Assembly (NCBI RefSeq): GCF_001375495.1
Contig: NZ_LN831058.1
Span: 1,508,768 to 1,572,767 of the forward strand
Origin: Flaviflexus massiliensis
Lineage (GTDB): Bacteria > Actinomycetota > Actinomycetes > Actinomycetales > Actinomycetaceae
Length of the DNA stretch: 64,000 nucleotides
Reading direction: 5' to 3'
In this document: positions 1 to 10,458 of the stretch, one piece after another
How positions within the stretch are numbered: position 1 is the stretch's first letter
How the letters are laid out: every line of letters starts with the position of its first letter
Notes under the pieces: generated by a model
Databases searched by the model: none
What the model was told of the DNA's origin: nothing
The model's input: the letters and a program-made list of their open reading frames with translations, nothing else
Position numbers and translations under genes: made by a program

Positions 1-291
1 CTTGAGCCGGGCGAAGTCGAACAGGTCACCATCAACGGGATGGACCTGGCGATCGCCCGCGACTCGGACGGTTCCTGGCACGCGCTCTCCGATCTGTGCA
101 CGCACGGCAACGTGTCGCTGTCGGACGGGGATGTGGAAGATGGGGGAATCGAGTGCTGGAAGCACGGCTCCATCTTCGACCTGCGCACCGGTAAGCCGCG
201 TCAGTTGCCTGCCATCCACCCTGTGACCGTCTACGCGCTCAAGCTCGAATCAGGCAACGTGCTCGTCGACACCAACAGTCCTCTGAACTAA
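1..291 (+). CDS. Rieske 2Fe-2S protein, SUF-associated (5' truncated)
   Basis: The reading frame is open from the first base, so the true start lies outside the window; 96 codons remain. The protein shows both halves of a Rieske cluster-binding site: CTHGNVSL (Cys-x-His) and, about 20 residues later, CWKHGS (Cys-x2-His). It is a small ferredoxin-like electron carrier, similar to the bacterial biphenyl-dioxygenase ferredoxin type. It sits 27 bp before sufC; in Actinobacteria a Rieske protein is commonly encoded between sufD and sufC, so a role in electron supply during Fe-S assembly is inferred. sufB and sufD would be expected just upstream, outside the window. Confidence 0.88.
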   Translation, partial: LEPGEVEQVTINGMDLAIARDSDGSWHALSDLCTHGNVSLSDGDVEDGGIECWKHGSIFDLRTGKPRQLPAIHPVTVYALKLESGNVLVDTNSPLN

Positions 292-318
292 ATCTTTAAA
301 AACAAGAAAGGGACCCCC

Positions 319-2805
<2,487 letters not shown>

Positions 2806-2809
<4 letters not shown>

Positions 2810-3117
2810 GTGAACTCACCGTAGCCGAAATTGAGGAGGCTCTGCGAGACGTGATTGACCCCGAACTCGGTGTCAATATCGTTGACCTCGGACTCTTGTA
2901 CGGCATCACCCTCGACGGTAACGCTGCCATCATCGATATGACCCTGACGTCTGCGGCATGCCCGCTGACCGACGTCATCGAAGATCAGGCAGTGCAGGCT
3001 CTCGAAGGGCTCGTCAGCGAAGTCCGACTCAACTGGGTGTGGCTGCCGCCGTGGGGTCCCGAGAAGATCACCGCGTCAGGCCGTGAACAGTTGCGTGCCA
3101 TCGGCTTCAACGTTTAA
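2806..3117 (+). CDS. sufT: SufT-like MIP18/DUF59 Fe-S assembly factor
   Basis: A 103-residue MIP18-family protein, from GTG 2806 preceded by a strong AAAGGAGAAGG site at 2791–2801. The family core is visible: DVIDPELGVNIVDLGLLY and the cysteine motif TSAACPLTDVIE. Family members help mature Fe-S proteins. Here it closes the SUF operon, overlapping sufU by 4 nt and followed by a hairpin terminator. A longer in-frame start at 2734 lies inside sufU and has no ribosome site, so I rejected it. Confidence 0.92.
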
Positions 3118-3124
3118 CCACATC

Positions 3125-3152
3125 GCCTCCCACGTGCTCGCACGCGGGAGGC
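3125..3152 (+). terminator. Hairpin terminator of the SUF operon
   Basis: Inverted repeat GCCTCCCACGTG / CACGCGGGAGGC (11 of 12 pairs) around a CTCG loop, 7 bp after the last SUF stop codon. It is followed by ATTGTCTT, a weak U-tract. Confidence 0.75.
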
Positions 3153-3163
3153 ATTGTCTTAGC

Positions 3164-3195
3164 TGTGGGCGGGACGAGAAATCGTTCCGCCCACA
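3164..3195 (+). terminator. Second tandem hairpin after the SUF operon
   Basis: TGTGGGCGGGACGA / TCGTTCCGCCCACA pairs over 14 positions (one G-U) around a GAAA loop. It lies 11 bp past the first hairpin and has no U-tract, so it may be a backup terminator or an RNA-stabilising stem. Confidence 0.55.
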
Positions 3196-4159
3196 CCCAT
3201 GTCCGCCTCCTAGAACATCAAGACCTGGTCTCTTTTTAGATCTGAGGGACCGAACCCATGAACCGGCAGGAGGTCCAAAGAGGGAAGGTGAATCAGACCC
3301 TGAGACGCCTCGGCGCCATGCCAGGTGCTGGCTCCTTCTGAGAACCGTTCGGGTCCAGGAAGTGCTGTTCCCAGCTCACGTGCCAGCCGGCAACAAGCCT
3401 CTACCTCCATTGAGCCGATGTAACCCACAGCGCACGAGTGGTTCACCTTCAAGGCGGGGGAGGAACGACCTCGGAAGGGCACAGTGAATGCCGTGGTCGG
3501 GTTCGCTCAAGTGACAGATCTGCTGTTGACAACAGGGCACTGTGGCTAGGCACAGTACGGTAGCGGAGAGTCTCCACATCAGCTGTTGCGGTGCCGGAAA
3601 TTCGGTTTTTTGGCGCTGCCGTAAGTAAATAAGACATGTGGACAGATGCTGATGGGGCGCTACTTTTTCCGAGGTAGGTATTTCGTCCCTTGCCCATTGC
3701 TGGCATCAAGAAAGCTGGACGAATTCGCCCTTTCGGAATAAACAGGTCACAAGGTAACGAGAAACACACGTTCACTTTCCGCCCAAGATCGCATGACTGA
3801 AGCCATTCACCAGGCGGTGGCAGCTCGAACTAGGCGAATTGATGACCTGTCGCTTATCACCGGTTGATGAGACTCACCACTAAATAAGCCGAAAAATCGG
3901 ACAATCTAGACAGTGCTCAAACACGCCTTGTCGATTGGGAAACTGTTCAATGAGATCGAAGGCTCTAAAAGACCGTGTTTCACCGCTTTAATGTTGTATA
4001 GCTATGCAAATGACTACATTCCCCGAAACCGCATTTATCAGACACAGTGTCTGCAACTTACTTCTTGGTAAGAATGGTGTTAATATAAGTGGATTGAATC
4101 GCTGACCACATGCTTTGCATCTTTGAGTAAATGAGCTACAAAGCAATTGGTGGCAACTT

Positions 4160-4190
4160 TTGACCTATAGTTGTCAATTCAAGCAATTGA
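4160..4190. promoter_or_regulatory. Overlapping small palindromes upstream of pilus genes
   Basis: TTGAC-N8-GTCAA (4160–4177) is overlapped by TCAATT-N5-AATTGA (4174–4190). Both are perfect inverted repeats in AT-rich DNA about 220 bp before the adhesin gene. They resemble a dimeric repressor operator, but no matching regulator gene is in view. Confidence 0.3.
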
Positions 4191-4292
4191 TATTTTCATT
4201 CGGGGATGTAAAGCCATTCCTGCTGAAAAGCTACCGCTCTGCAATTGGTTGAGACCGTCCGGCAAAAACCTGGTAGAGTTTAACCGCAGGCG

Positions 4293-4326
4293 GTCTTACG
4301 ATGAACTCCGTCTTACGATGAACTCC
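4293..4326 (+). repeat. Perfect 17-bp tandem duplication
   Basis: The 17-bp unit GTCTTACGATGAACTCC occurs twice back to back, followed by the first three bases of a third copy. It sits about 80 bp before the adhesin start, in the probable promoter or leader region. Confidence 0.85.
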
Positions 4327-4404
4327 GTCGAAGCAGCCGGTTAATCAAACCTGCTGTTTTCCATTCTAGTTAAACCCCTAAGAAGATCCAGGAATCATTT
4401 TTTC

Positions 4405-7365
4405 ATGAGAAAAATGCCCGTATTCGGGTGGCGTCAGCACTCCCATTTTTACCAGAGCCTTATTGCCTTGGTAATTTCCGTGACCCTTGTGGTGGTTTTT
4501 GCTGCCCAAGCGTTCGCGACCGGTGCTGACGATGTCGTTGATCCTTCGTCCACCTCGCCTACCGATGAGTCGGTAGCTTCTGCTGGCAATGATGAGGAAC
4601 CAAGCGAGATAGCAGATTCTCAGTCTGGGGGAGATGCTGCTTCGACAAACCCGGAAACCGAACCAAGCGACGCCGTAAGCGAAGCCCCGGCCCTGATCCA
4701 GCAGCGCAAGGTGGAGACCGAGCCAATGTGCGAGCCCGGCTACTCATTCGGATTCGGACGCTCGGGACAATTACAGCAGGTTGCACCTGACGGCCAGATC
4801 ACCAACCTTGGCCGGCCAGCTTCTTCCGGCACTGACTTTAATGGGCTAGGGATCGGTACTGAAGGCCACATCTACTCAATCCTCCGTTCATCAGATACTT
4901 CAGGTACGTCTCGTAATGCCAGGGTCTACTCCTACGATGTGAATTCTGGAACTTGGTCGTCTACAGGGGCAAGTACAGCGAACCTCAACGGACAAAGAAA
5001 TACTGAAACTAATCTTGTTGCAGGTGCAGTCGACCTTTCCTCAAACCTCTACTATTTCGGAGGTTACACGAGCAACGGCAATTTCAAGGTTTACGAATAC
5101 AATCCTTCCGCCTCTACGAAACTGAGGCTTAAAGGCACGGTTTCCACGAATGGTGGTAGCTCCTCGAACGGTGGTAGCCCCTTGAATGGTGACATGGCCT
5201 TTGACGGAGCTGGAAACCTCTACATTCTTCGTGGCGTAAATAACAACGTCACGATCTTCTCGGTGACCGCAGAGAATTTCCGTCAAGCCAACGGCGGAAA
5301 GATTCCGGCCTCACAATCAGCAAGCTTCAGGGCAATGGATAGTGTAAATGGCCTGGCATTCGACTCCGACGGCAAGGCCTACGTCTCGTCAAATAACGAA
5401 GTGCGGTCATACGATATGCCCGGCTGGGAGAATGGTAAGACTGTCACGAGTAATCTGGTGAACTCCGGTGACCTTGCTAGCTGCTCTTCGCCGCCTACGA
5501 TCACGATCGAAAAGTACATTGATGGTGAGCGTGTGTCGAGCACTGACCAGTTCACCCTTACCCTGAGGCAGGGTAGCCGCACCATTGGTACGGCGACGAC
5601 TGAGGGTAAGGCAAGTGGGATCCAGTCGGAACGCGTGGGTCCTCTCCCGACTGTGCGTGGTGTTCCACTGACTTTCAGCGAATCAATTTCATCGGGCGGA
5701 AACCTTTCGAACTACGCCTCGAGCTACCGCTGCTTTGTTGACGGCGTGCTCGACTCGAGTGCGAGTGGGAACGGCACGTCAGGAAGGATCACGATTCCCT
5801 ACGGCGCAGACTCTGTTCTCTGCTCGTTCTACAACAAGCCGCTCGTTGCTGACATCACCATTGAGAAGCGCGTGGCTGACTCTTTGGGTGAGAATCCTGC
5901 GCCAGCAGGCGGATGGGATTTGACGACGAAGCTCAAGTCTTCCACCTCTGGCCGAGCAACCCTCGTCGGCACAGAGACCCAGAAGTCGTCGAGCCAGGGA
6001 CACGCCAGCTGGTCGGTTCGTTTCACCTCGAATTCTGATCGAGCAACGATTTCAGTTTCTGAGCTCCAGCAGCCCGGATTTGAGTTTGATTCAGGCCAGT
6101 GCGTCATCACCCACCTGGATGGCTCGACCAACAATGTCGTACTCACGAGTGAGGCAGCCAAGGACCTGACTGGGATTGCGCCCGGTGACAGCATCAACTG
6201 CACGTATGTGAACGCACCAAAACCCGGCGTGCTAACGATCGACAACCTGTTTGACGAGTCTGTCCCGAACGGCTCGGGTAACATCCCCTTCTCCGGTGCT
6301 TACGCCTGTGTTCTCAACGAACAAACCGTTGCGAGCGGTACTTGGACCGTGAACGGTGAAGGCGGAGCAACGCTGGTGGCGGATGAGGGATCGCGAAGCC
6401 CAGACCGGATCCCGGCCGGGTCCGAATGCTCCATCACCCATGCCCCAGAGGGCGGTACCAGCGACGGGCTTCCTGATAAGTCTTACACCTGGAAACCGGG
6501 TGTTGCGGGACCTGCGGTAACAATTGCTTCCGGGACTACCTCGAACCTCACTGTCACGAATGCAGTTGATCGGGTGTACGGTGCATTTGCGATTCGTGAA
6601 GTCCTCCCGACCCATGGTTTCCCCGAATCAAGTGGCGGCGTTGTCGAGGGTACCTGGACGTGCACCGCCGGCAACGAGACCATCACCGGCTCCTGGGGCC
6701 CCCTTGCTCGCGGGGAAGTCTGGAGCTCGGAAGGGCAGCAGATCCCACTCGGAGCAACATGCGAGGTGGAAGCGAAGCGCATCGCCAACCCTGGTAATGG
6801 TTACGAATGGGACGGAGCCCCCAAGGTTACCGCGCCCGTCTCCGCAACGGATTTGGCAGACTTGTCCGATGCCACGATCGTCGTATCGAACGAGGTGCGC
6901 ATCCTGCCCGGCACCGTCAGCTGGTCAAAGGTTGACCCGGATGGAAACCGTCTCTCGAATTCGGAATGGACGCTGACAGGACCCACGCAGTTCAACAACG
7001 GCCAACCTCTCACCATCCTCGACTGCTATGCGGGCGCCACCGAACTGTGCGCACAGACAACCGACACGAACACCAATAGTGGCGAGTTCACGATTACCAA
7101 TCTTCCGTGGGGTGACTACACGCTGACCGAAGCGAAGGCACCGGCCGGCTACTACAAGCTGAGTAATCCCATCACATTCAAGATTGGCGCCAGCGAGCTG
7201 GTCATTGATCTTGTGGCCATCCCGAACACCCCCATGGCGTCACCCGAGTTGCCGCTGACCGGTGGGATCTCACGAGACCACTACACGATCACCGGGATGC
7301 TTCTGGCGGCCGTGGGAGCCACCTTCCTGTGGCGGACCAGGCGTAGGACAGCCAGGAGGTCATGA
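4405..7365 (+). CDS. LPXTG surface adhesin, probable pilus tip subunit
   Basis: A 986-residue cell-wall protein. It has a signal peptide (about 1–38, cleavage after AQAFA), an acidic Ser/Thr-rich linker, then a region (about 105–360) of repeated beta-rich stretches resembling a DUF6923-type propeller. Four prealbumin/DUF5979-like modules begin near 363, 482, 608 and 725, and a SpaA-type module begins near 836 with an E-box (YTLTEAKAPAGYY). It ends with LPLTG at 949–953, a membrane helix and an Arg-rich tail. Order adhesin–pilin–class C sortase matches FimB–FimA–SrtC and FimQ–FimP–SrtC of oral Actinomyces, so it is probably the tip adhesin. Start ATG 4405 follows AGGA at 4390. Its ligand cannot be read from sequence. 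Confidence 0.88.
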   Translation: MRKMPVFGWRQHSHFYQSLIALVISVTLVVVFAAQAFATGADDVVDPSSTSPTDESVASAGNDEEPSEIADSQSGGDAASTNPETEPSDAVSEAPALIQQRKVETEPMCEPGYSFGFGRSGQLQQVAPDGQITNLGRPASSGTDFNGLGIGTEGHIYSILRSSDTSGTSRNARVYSYDVNSGTWSSTGASTANLNGQRNTETNLVAGAVDLSSNLYYFGGYTSNGNFKVYEYNPSASTKLRLKGTVSTNGGSSSNGGSPLNGDMAFDGAGNLYILRGVNNNVTIFSVTAENFRQANGGKIPASQSASFRAMDSVNGLAFDSDGKAYVSSNNEVRSYDMPGWENGKTVTSNLVNSGDLASCSSPPTITIEKYIDGERVSSTDQFTLTLRQGSRTIGTATTEGKASGIQSERVGPLPTVRGVPLTFSESISSGGNLSNYASSYRCFVDGVLDSSASGNGTSGRITIPYGADSVLCSFYNKPLVADITIEKRVADSLGENPAPAGGWDLTTKLKSSTSGRATLVGTETQKSSSQGHASWSVRFTSNSDRATISVSELQQPGFEFDSGQCVITHLDGSTNNVVLTSEAAKDLTGIAPGDSINCTYVNAPKPGVLTIDNLFDESVPNGSGNIPFSGAYACVLNEQTVASGTWTVNGEGGATLVADEGSRSPDRIPAGSECSITHAPEGGTSDGLPDKSYTWKPGVAGPAVTIASGTTSNLTVTNAVDRVYGAFAIREVLPTHGFPESSGGVVEGTWTCTAGNETITGSWGPLARGEVWSSEGQQIPLGATCEVEAKRIANPGNGYEWDGAPKVTAPVSATDLADLSDATIVVSNEVRILPGTVSWSKVDPDGNRLSNSEWTLTGPTQFNNGQPLTILDCYAGATELCAQTTDTNTNSGEFTITNLPWGDYTLTEAKAPAGYYKLSNPITFKIGASELVIDLVAIPNTPMASPELPLTGGISRDHYTITGMLLAAVGATFLWRTRRRTARRS

Positions 7366-7423
7366 CCTCGAACGTGCTGCCTCAACAAGTGCAGTGACCA
7401 AAGACGACAAACCTAGTCACTTT

Positions 7424-7442
7424 GGGTCGCATCCCGCGACCC
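7424..7442 (+). promoter_or_regulatory. Small hairpin between adhesin and pilin
   Basis: GGGTCGC / GCGACCC pairs perfectly around ATCCC in the 210-bp gap between adhesin and pilin. AGTGAC (7393) and GTCACT (7416) form another possible stem just before it. It may be a partial terminator or processing site; no U-tract is present. Confidence 0.3.
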
Positions 7443-7575
7443 GACCGAACAACCAACCCCAGTCCACCCCCAATAGGTTTCAACTATTCAACACCTTCGT
7501 TTCGTAGATCGGTGAATGCCGGTCACAGGAAACACAGAGATCGACCGCACAGGTCTCAAGAAAGGAATCGGTTTC

Positions 7576-9057
7576 ATGACCGTTAAGAACATGCTGCGGA
7601 GGGTAACCGCAGGAACAGGTGCCCTCATGCTCGCGCTTGCAGGCGGAGTTGCTACCGGCACGGCAGCTTCGGCTGCCACCGCTGGCCCCGGCCAGCCCGG
7701 CGCACCTGATGCAGGTACGCTGACGATCAACCTCTACGAGGGTGGAACGGGCCAGGATCTTGAAGACCTCAAGGGCAAGGAAGGCCTATCAGATGTCGAG
7801 TTCACCGTGACCCAGGTTGGTCGCATGAACGGCGGCACCTGCGCACCCATTGACCTTACGAAGGCTGGCCAGTGGACCGGCCTTGACGCACTGTTTGCGT
7901 CCGCTCCGGCTGCGCCCGCTGGCGACTTCTGCGTGACCGACACGAAGCAGGTCAAGGCCACCAACAAAGCAGGCCAGGTTACCTTCGAGCTTGGTCTCGG
8001 TGTTTACTTTGTTGAAGAGTCCGGCCACGGTGACAACAATGTTGTCTCCGAAGTCCCGAACTTCTACGCCTCCATCCCCACCTCCGAAGGCACCAGTGGG
8101 AACGGCTGGAACTACAACGTCGTCGCCAACCCCAAGAACCAGCTCATGGGTAAACCAAGCAAGGTCATCTCGGAGCGGCCCAATGCTCTGACCGTTGGTT
8201 CCACTGTCAAGTGGACCATCACGATCCCCGTTCCTTCGCTGAACAATAACGAGACCTTCAACGAAGCCGTCATCACCGACTCGCTCGATTCTCGCCTGTC
8301 TCTCGTCAAGGGCTCAACCTCACTGACCGTTGGTTCGACCACGCTCACGGAAGGCACCCACTTCGACGTGTCGGGTAATGCGGTGTGGACGCTGAACGAG
8401 GCGGGCCGCCAGGTCCTCGATGAGAACATGTCCGGCACCATGACCCTCACCTTCGATACCACCGTCAACACAATCGGTGAAGATGGTGCGATCGCTAACA
8501 CGACCGACAACTACTACACCACCTTCAACCGCACCACCGTGAACGGCAACACGAGCGCCTACACCTACTGGGGTCAGATGGAGATCAGGAAGGTCGATGA
8601 CTCCAATGACCCGCTTCCCCTCCAGGGTGCAGAGTTCCAAGTTTACGAGCCGGTCAACAACCAGTGCTCGACCTCCGTTCCGGAGACCGGTCTCATCGCA
8701 ACCGGTGTTTCTGGCGATGATGGTGTTGTTTCCTGGGATCACAACCAGGGTTCTAGCCTTGGCCTGTGGGTAGCGAACTCGAACCAGGGTCCGGCTGATC
8801 CGACCCCGACCAAGGACTACTGCGTTTACGAAACCATTGTCCCCGCGGGCCACACTGGCGTCGCAATCAACAATCCCGTGACCATCACCCCCGGTGAAAA
8901 GTCCATCAAGAAATTTGACGTTGTCAACGCAAAGACCGCGGGCCCGAATCTGCCGCTGACGGGTGCGCAGGGCACGATCCTCATGACAGTGGCGGGCATT
9001 CTCCTTGTCGTCGTCGGTGGCGGCGGAATGTACCTGGCTCGTCGCAAGAAGAGCTAG
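7576..9057 (+). CDS. Major shaft pilin, FimA/SpaA type
   Basis: A 493-residue pilin that would be polymerised by the adjacent sortase. It has a signal peptide ending near ASA at 31–33 and a pilin motif with the likely cross-linking lysine K187 in NVVANPKN (canonical motif is YPKN). A D2-like isopeptide domain follows in the middle, then a Cna-B/SpaA domain with E-box YCVYET (Glu 419). The sorting signal LPLTG is at 459–463, followed by a membrane helix and RRKKS. I chose ATG 7576 because AAGAAAGGAAT precedes it; an in-frame ATG at 7516 has no such site and would spoil the signal peptide. Similarity to Actinomyces type 1/2 fimbrial subunits is by motif and length. Confidence 0.93.
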   Translation: MTVKNMLRRVTAGTGALMLALAGGVATGTAASAATAGPGQPGAPDAGTLTINLYEGGTGQDLEDLKGKEGLSDVEFTVTQVGRMNGGTCAPIDLTKAGQWTGLDALFASAPAAPAGDFCVTDTKQVKATNKAGQVTFELGLGVYFVEESGHGDNNVVSEVPNFYASIPTSEGTSGNGWNYNVVANPKNQLMGKPSKVISERPNALTVGSTVKWTITIPVPSLNNNETFNEAVITDSLDSRLSLVKGSTSLTVGSTTLTEGTHFDVSGNAVWTLNEAGRQVLDENMSGTMTLTFDTTVNTIGEDGAIANTTDNYYTTFNRTTVNGNTSAYTYWGQMEIRKVDDSNDPLPLQGAEFQVYEPVNNQCSTSVPETGLIATGVSGDDGVVSWDHNQGSSLGLWVANSNQGPADPTPTKDYCVYETIVPAGHTGVAINNPVTITPGEKSIKKFDVVNAKTAGPNLPLTGAQGTILMTVAGILLVVVGGGGMYLARRKKS

Positions 9058-9080
9058 CATTCACCTGATGTAGCACAGTG

Positions 9081-9112
9081 AGGTGGTGCCGGGAGAACTC
9101 CCGGCACCACCT
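9081..9112 (+). promoter_or_regulatory. Perfect 15-bp hairpin between pilin and sortase genes
   Basis: AGGTGGTGCCGGGAG / CTCCCGGCACCACCT pairs perfectly around only AA. There is no U-tract, so it would act as a leaky terminator or 3' stabiliser of the pilin mRNA. Either role would give much pilin and little sortase. The sortase start lies 18 bp later. Confidence 0.7.
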
Positions 9113-9130
9113 TGCACATGGAAGGCAATA

Positions 9131-10282
9131 ATGGTTGAGAAGACAAAACAGGTAGAACCTGGTCAGGAACCAGCACGGGGGACCGACCCGGAAGGCCGGT
9201 GGAGTGTGCCGTGGATGCAGCTCATTGCCTCGATCGTGATCCTTGCCGGTCTTCTCGTCTTCCTCTATCCCTCAATTGCCTCCTGGTTTGCTCAACGGGA
9301 GCAGTCCCGAGCCATCGAGATTGCGCAATCCAGGGCCGAGTCACCACCCTTTGATGATCCAAAGGTCGTGTTGGAGGAACTGACAACAGCTCGCCAATAC
9401 AATGAGCAGCTCGCTTCCGGCGCTATCTACGAGGCCAACGAAAACGTCGCAACCTCCGACATTGCAGAGGACGACATCCAGTCCGATGATCCGCTGGCCT
9501 ACAACAATCTGTTGAACGCTGGTGATGATGGTTTCATGGGCAGGCTCCGCTACGAGGATCTCGACATCGATCTGCCGATCTACCACGGCACCGATGATGA
9601 CACGCTCCGCCACGGGGTGGGGCATCTCGAGGGCACGTCCCTCCCCGTGGGAGGTGAAGGGACGAGGTCCGTGCTGACGGCTCACAGGGGACTTCCGGAA
9701 TCCACCCTCTTCGACGAACTCGATCAGGCTGAAGAGGGAGATCTTATCACACTCTCCGTCATGAACGAAGTCCTCGCTTATCAGGTAAGGGAAGTCCGGG
9801 TCATTGAACCCGACCAGACCGAGGCGATCCTTCCCGAACAGAACCGTGACCTCATCACTCTCGTTACCTGTACGCCACTGGGCATTAATTCTCACCGCAT
9901 TCTCGTCACAGCCGAACGCGTGTACCCGACCCCGGTGGAGGCGGAGGATGCTGCACGTGCTTCACCTAATCTCCCTCATTTCCCCTGGTGGCTTGTTATC
10001 CTCACCGTTACCGTCGCTACTTTGGGTTGGTCGATCTGGCGTGGAGGCAAGCGTCCAGGCGTAACGACAAATGATTCTCAGATCGAACCGGTTTCTCCGG
10101 CAACAAGCCGGGGACCTGAGCCAGAAGAATACAAGCCCCACCGCAACAAATCAGCGATTGGTACGAATTTAGAAATCGATGCGCAATCTCCAGCGGAGAG
10201 TGAGCAAGTGGCTGAAGTGAAGGACGAAGCACGAAATCGCGTCCGACGCCCCGGCCGCCACGCCAAGCCACCACAAAGCTAA
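9131..10282 (+). CDS. srtC: Class C (pilus-polymerising) sortase
   Basis: A 383-residue membrane transpeptidase. It has an N-terminal membrane helix (about 29–50), a lid-like stretch with DPL at 120–122 (class C lids usually read DPF/DPW/DPY), and catalytic His 185 in LTAHRGLP, Cys 247 in TLVTCTP and Arg 256 in SHRILVT. A second membrane helix follows (WWLVILTVTVATLGW), then a basic, Arg/Lys-rich cytoplasmic tail ending RRPGRHAKPPQS. Two membrane anchors and a lid are class C features, and the gene follows its pilin. ATG 9131 is preceded by GGAAGG; an upstream GTG at 9083 lies inside the hairpin and was rejected. It would join LPLTG Thr to the pilin Lys. Confidence 0.94.
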   Translation: MVEKTKQVEPGQEPARGTDPEGRWSVPWMQLIASIVILAGLLVFLYPSIASWFAQREQSRAIEIAQSRAESPPFDDPKVVLEELTTARQYNEQLASGAIYEANENVATSDIAEDDIQSDDPLAYNNLLNAGDDGFMGRLRYEDLDIDLPIYHGTDDDTLRHGVGHLEGTSLPVGGEGTRSVLTAHRGLPESTLFDELDQAEEGDLITLSVMNEVLAYQVREVRVIEPDQTEAILPEQNRDLITLVTCTPLGINSHRILVTAERVYPTPVEAEDAARASPNLPHFPWWLVILTVTVATLGWSIWRGGKRPGVTTNDSQIEPVSPATSRGPEPEEYKPHRNKSAIGTNLEIDAQSPAESEQVAEVKDEARNRVRRPGRHAKPPQS

Positions 10283-10375
10283 TTCGATTCACCTGTTCAC
10301 CTGCGACTCCTGACGCCAAGACGATAGGTGAGTTCCGACAACTGGTTCGGGATGCTGTCGCGAGCCCCGAGTTTT

Positions 10376-10418
10376 GGCCATGAAAGTACTTTCCCAAAGT
10401 CCCGAGAGGCCATGAAAG
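10376..10418. repeat. Direct repeat upstream of dxs
   Basis: GGCCATGAAAG occurs at 10376–10386 and 10408–10418, 32 bp apart (about three helical turns), just before the dxs promoter region. A nearby TTCACCTG doublet lies near 10288. This could be a paired protein-binding site. Confidence 0.4.
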
Positions 10419-10458
10419 CCGGTGATAGGGTGTTGTGCTAGTACCAGGAGGAGCGCAG

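Larger units (their letters stand above)
3200..4404. other. Gene-poor spacer before the pilus genes
   Basis: No convincing gene is visible in about 1.2 kb. Short frames occur on both strands up to about 3780 but lack ribosome sites and recognisable domains; a degenerate remnant on the minus strand near 3210–3482 cannot be excluded. From about 3580 the DNA is visibly richer in A and T than its surroundings. I looked for tmRNA, RNase P RNA and tRNA signatures and saw none. The 3' half probably holds the control region of the pilus operon. Confidence 0.6.

Noticed and set aside
3083-3487. Frame spanning the end of sufT and the following hairpins
   Set aside because: Starts inside sufT, runs through two terminator stems and is rich in Pro/Arg from composition only.
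3200-3600. Structural RNA (RNase P, tmRNA or 6S) in the spacer
   Set aside because: No conserved core sequences or long-range pairings were recognised; the tandem stems are explained as terminators.
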